Assembly (NCBI GenBank): GCA_964483395.1
Contig: CAZABT010000035.1
Span: forward strand, 1-20,958
From: JAAYYM01 sp964483395
GTDB taxonomy: Bacteria > Bacillota > Clostridia > Lachnospirales > Lachnospiraceae
Direction: 5' to 3'
DNA: 20,958 nt
Shown: piece by piece, positions 20,786 to 20,958 of the stretch
Numbering within the stretch: position 1 is the stretch's first letter
Layout of the letters: every line of letters begins with the position of its first letter
Translations under genes and position numbers: made by a program
Notes under the pieces: generated by a model
The model's database searches: none
Told to the model about the DNA's origin: nothing
The model's input: the letters and a program-made list of their open reading frames with translations, nothing else

Positions 20786-20958
20786 ACAACACCAATAACA
20801 AGGTGTTTCTTACATCTTTTTCCTATACAAAATCCTCTCCCACTAAGAGAAATCCCAACCAACTACAAGAGATTACAGTTCGCTGTTATCTCCTGACAGA
20901 TTAGGAGGGATAGATATGATTGATGGAACATCAGCAAAACAATTAAATCTTTCAGAAG
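20786..20958 (+). mobile_element. Probable end of a mobile element that interrupts tadA
   Basis: Directly after the tadA homology, the sequence has a perfect hairpin AACACC/GGTGTT (20788-20807, 8-base loop), a non-coding stretch, then a ribosome site and a plus-strand start codon, so the coding direction is opposite to the tad genes. A near-terminal hairpin is a feature of IS200/IS605-type ends, but the class cannot be set from 173 bases. The exact junction lies between about 20770 and 20812. Confidence 0.5.
20916..20958 (+). CDS. Start of an unidentified gene, probably part of the mobile element (partial)
   Basis: Only the first 14 codons are visible: MIDGTSAKQLNLSE. AGGAGG (20903-20908) lies 7 bases before the ATG. 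A short stem, CTCCT (20890-20894) with AGGAG (20903-20907), can hide the ribosome site. An IS66-type accessory protein is one guess, as some start with a similar polar helix, but the sequence is too short to assign. That it is a gene start is likely; the product is unknown. Confidence 0.5.
   Translation, partial: MIDGTSAKQLNLSE

Noticed and set aside
20786..20958. Group II intron that could splice tadA back together
   Set aside because: No domain V-like hairpin or intron boundary sequence is visible next to the junction, and the coding direction of the insert is opposite to tadA.

Overview
The window looks like a chromosomal segment of a spore-forming, anaerobic Gram-positive bacterium of the Clostridia, most likely Lachnospiraceae. 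This is inferred from strong AGGAGG-type ribosome sites, the short eukaryote-like form of prolyl-tRNA synthetase, CotS- and YtvI-type sporulation proteins, a PerR-type regulator, and a Gram-positive Tad pilus locus with DUF5702 and DUF6382/FHA proteins. Species cannot be named from sequence alone. I saw no rRNA, tRNA or CRISPR array.

Region 1 (1-7057, all minus strand) reads, in transcription order: sensor kinase, response regulator, RluA-type pseudouridine synthase, YtvI-type membrane protein, prolyl-tRNA synthetase, CCA-adding enzyme, and a CotS-like spore-coat kinase cut by the left window edge. Gaps are short (about 40-65 bases), but several promoters lie inside them: a clear sigma-A promoter for proS and a very good match to a sigma-E (mother-cell) promoter for the CotS-like gene. 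Housekeeping and sporulation genes are therefore interleaved rather than forming one simple operon.

Region 2 (7058-10391) holds a divergent control region with three direct repeats between the kinase gene and perR. The perR gene has a consensus promoter and a palindromic operator at its start point. After it come a D-2-hydroxyacid dehydrogenase, glucose-6-phosphate isomerase and a small single-span membrane protein, all on the minus strand.

Region 3 (10392-13453) starts with two identical 80-bp tandem units plus a partial third, each almost completely made of hairpins and each carrying an extended -10 box. They lead into a stand-alone murG. The murG and HIT-protein genes converge, overlap by their stop codons, and share a bidirectional terminator built from their last codons. 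Next is a 72-residue protein that consists only of a histidine-kinase phosphoacceptor (DHp) helix pair. It converges with, and overlaps, a flavodoxin-like/SCP2 fusion gene.

Region 4 (13523-20785, minus strand) is a Tad/Flp type IVb pilus locus. In transcription order it contains the tadA 3' end, tadB, a tadC-like gene with a large extra domain, an Flp pilin, a DUF5702 protein, a TadE-like pseudopilin with two Cys/His modules, a prepilin peptidase, a second TadE-like pseudopilin and a DUF6382-FHA membrane protein. The tadA reading frame is broken near 20785-20812, and the remaining sequence to the right edge looks like the end of a mobile element that starts its own gene on the plus strand. 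Either the pilus motor is inactivated here, or its N-terminal half lies beyond the insert outside this window.
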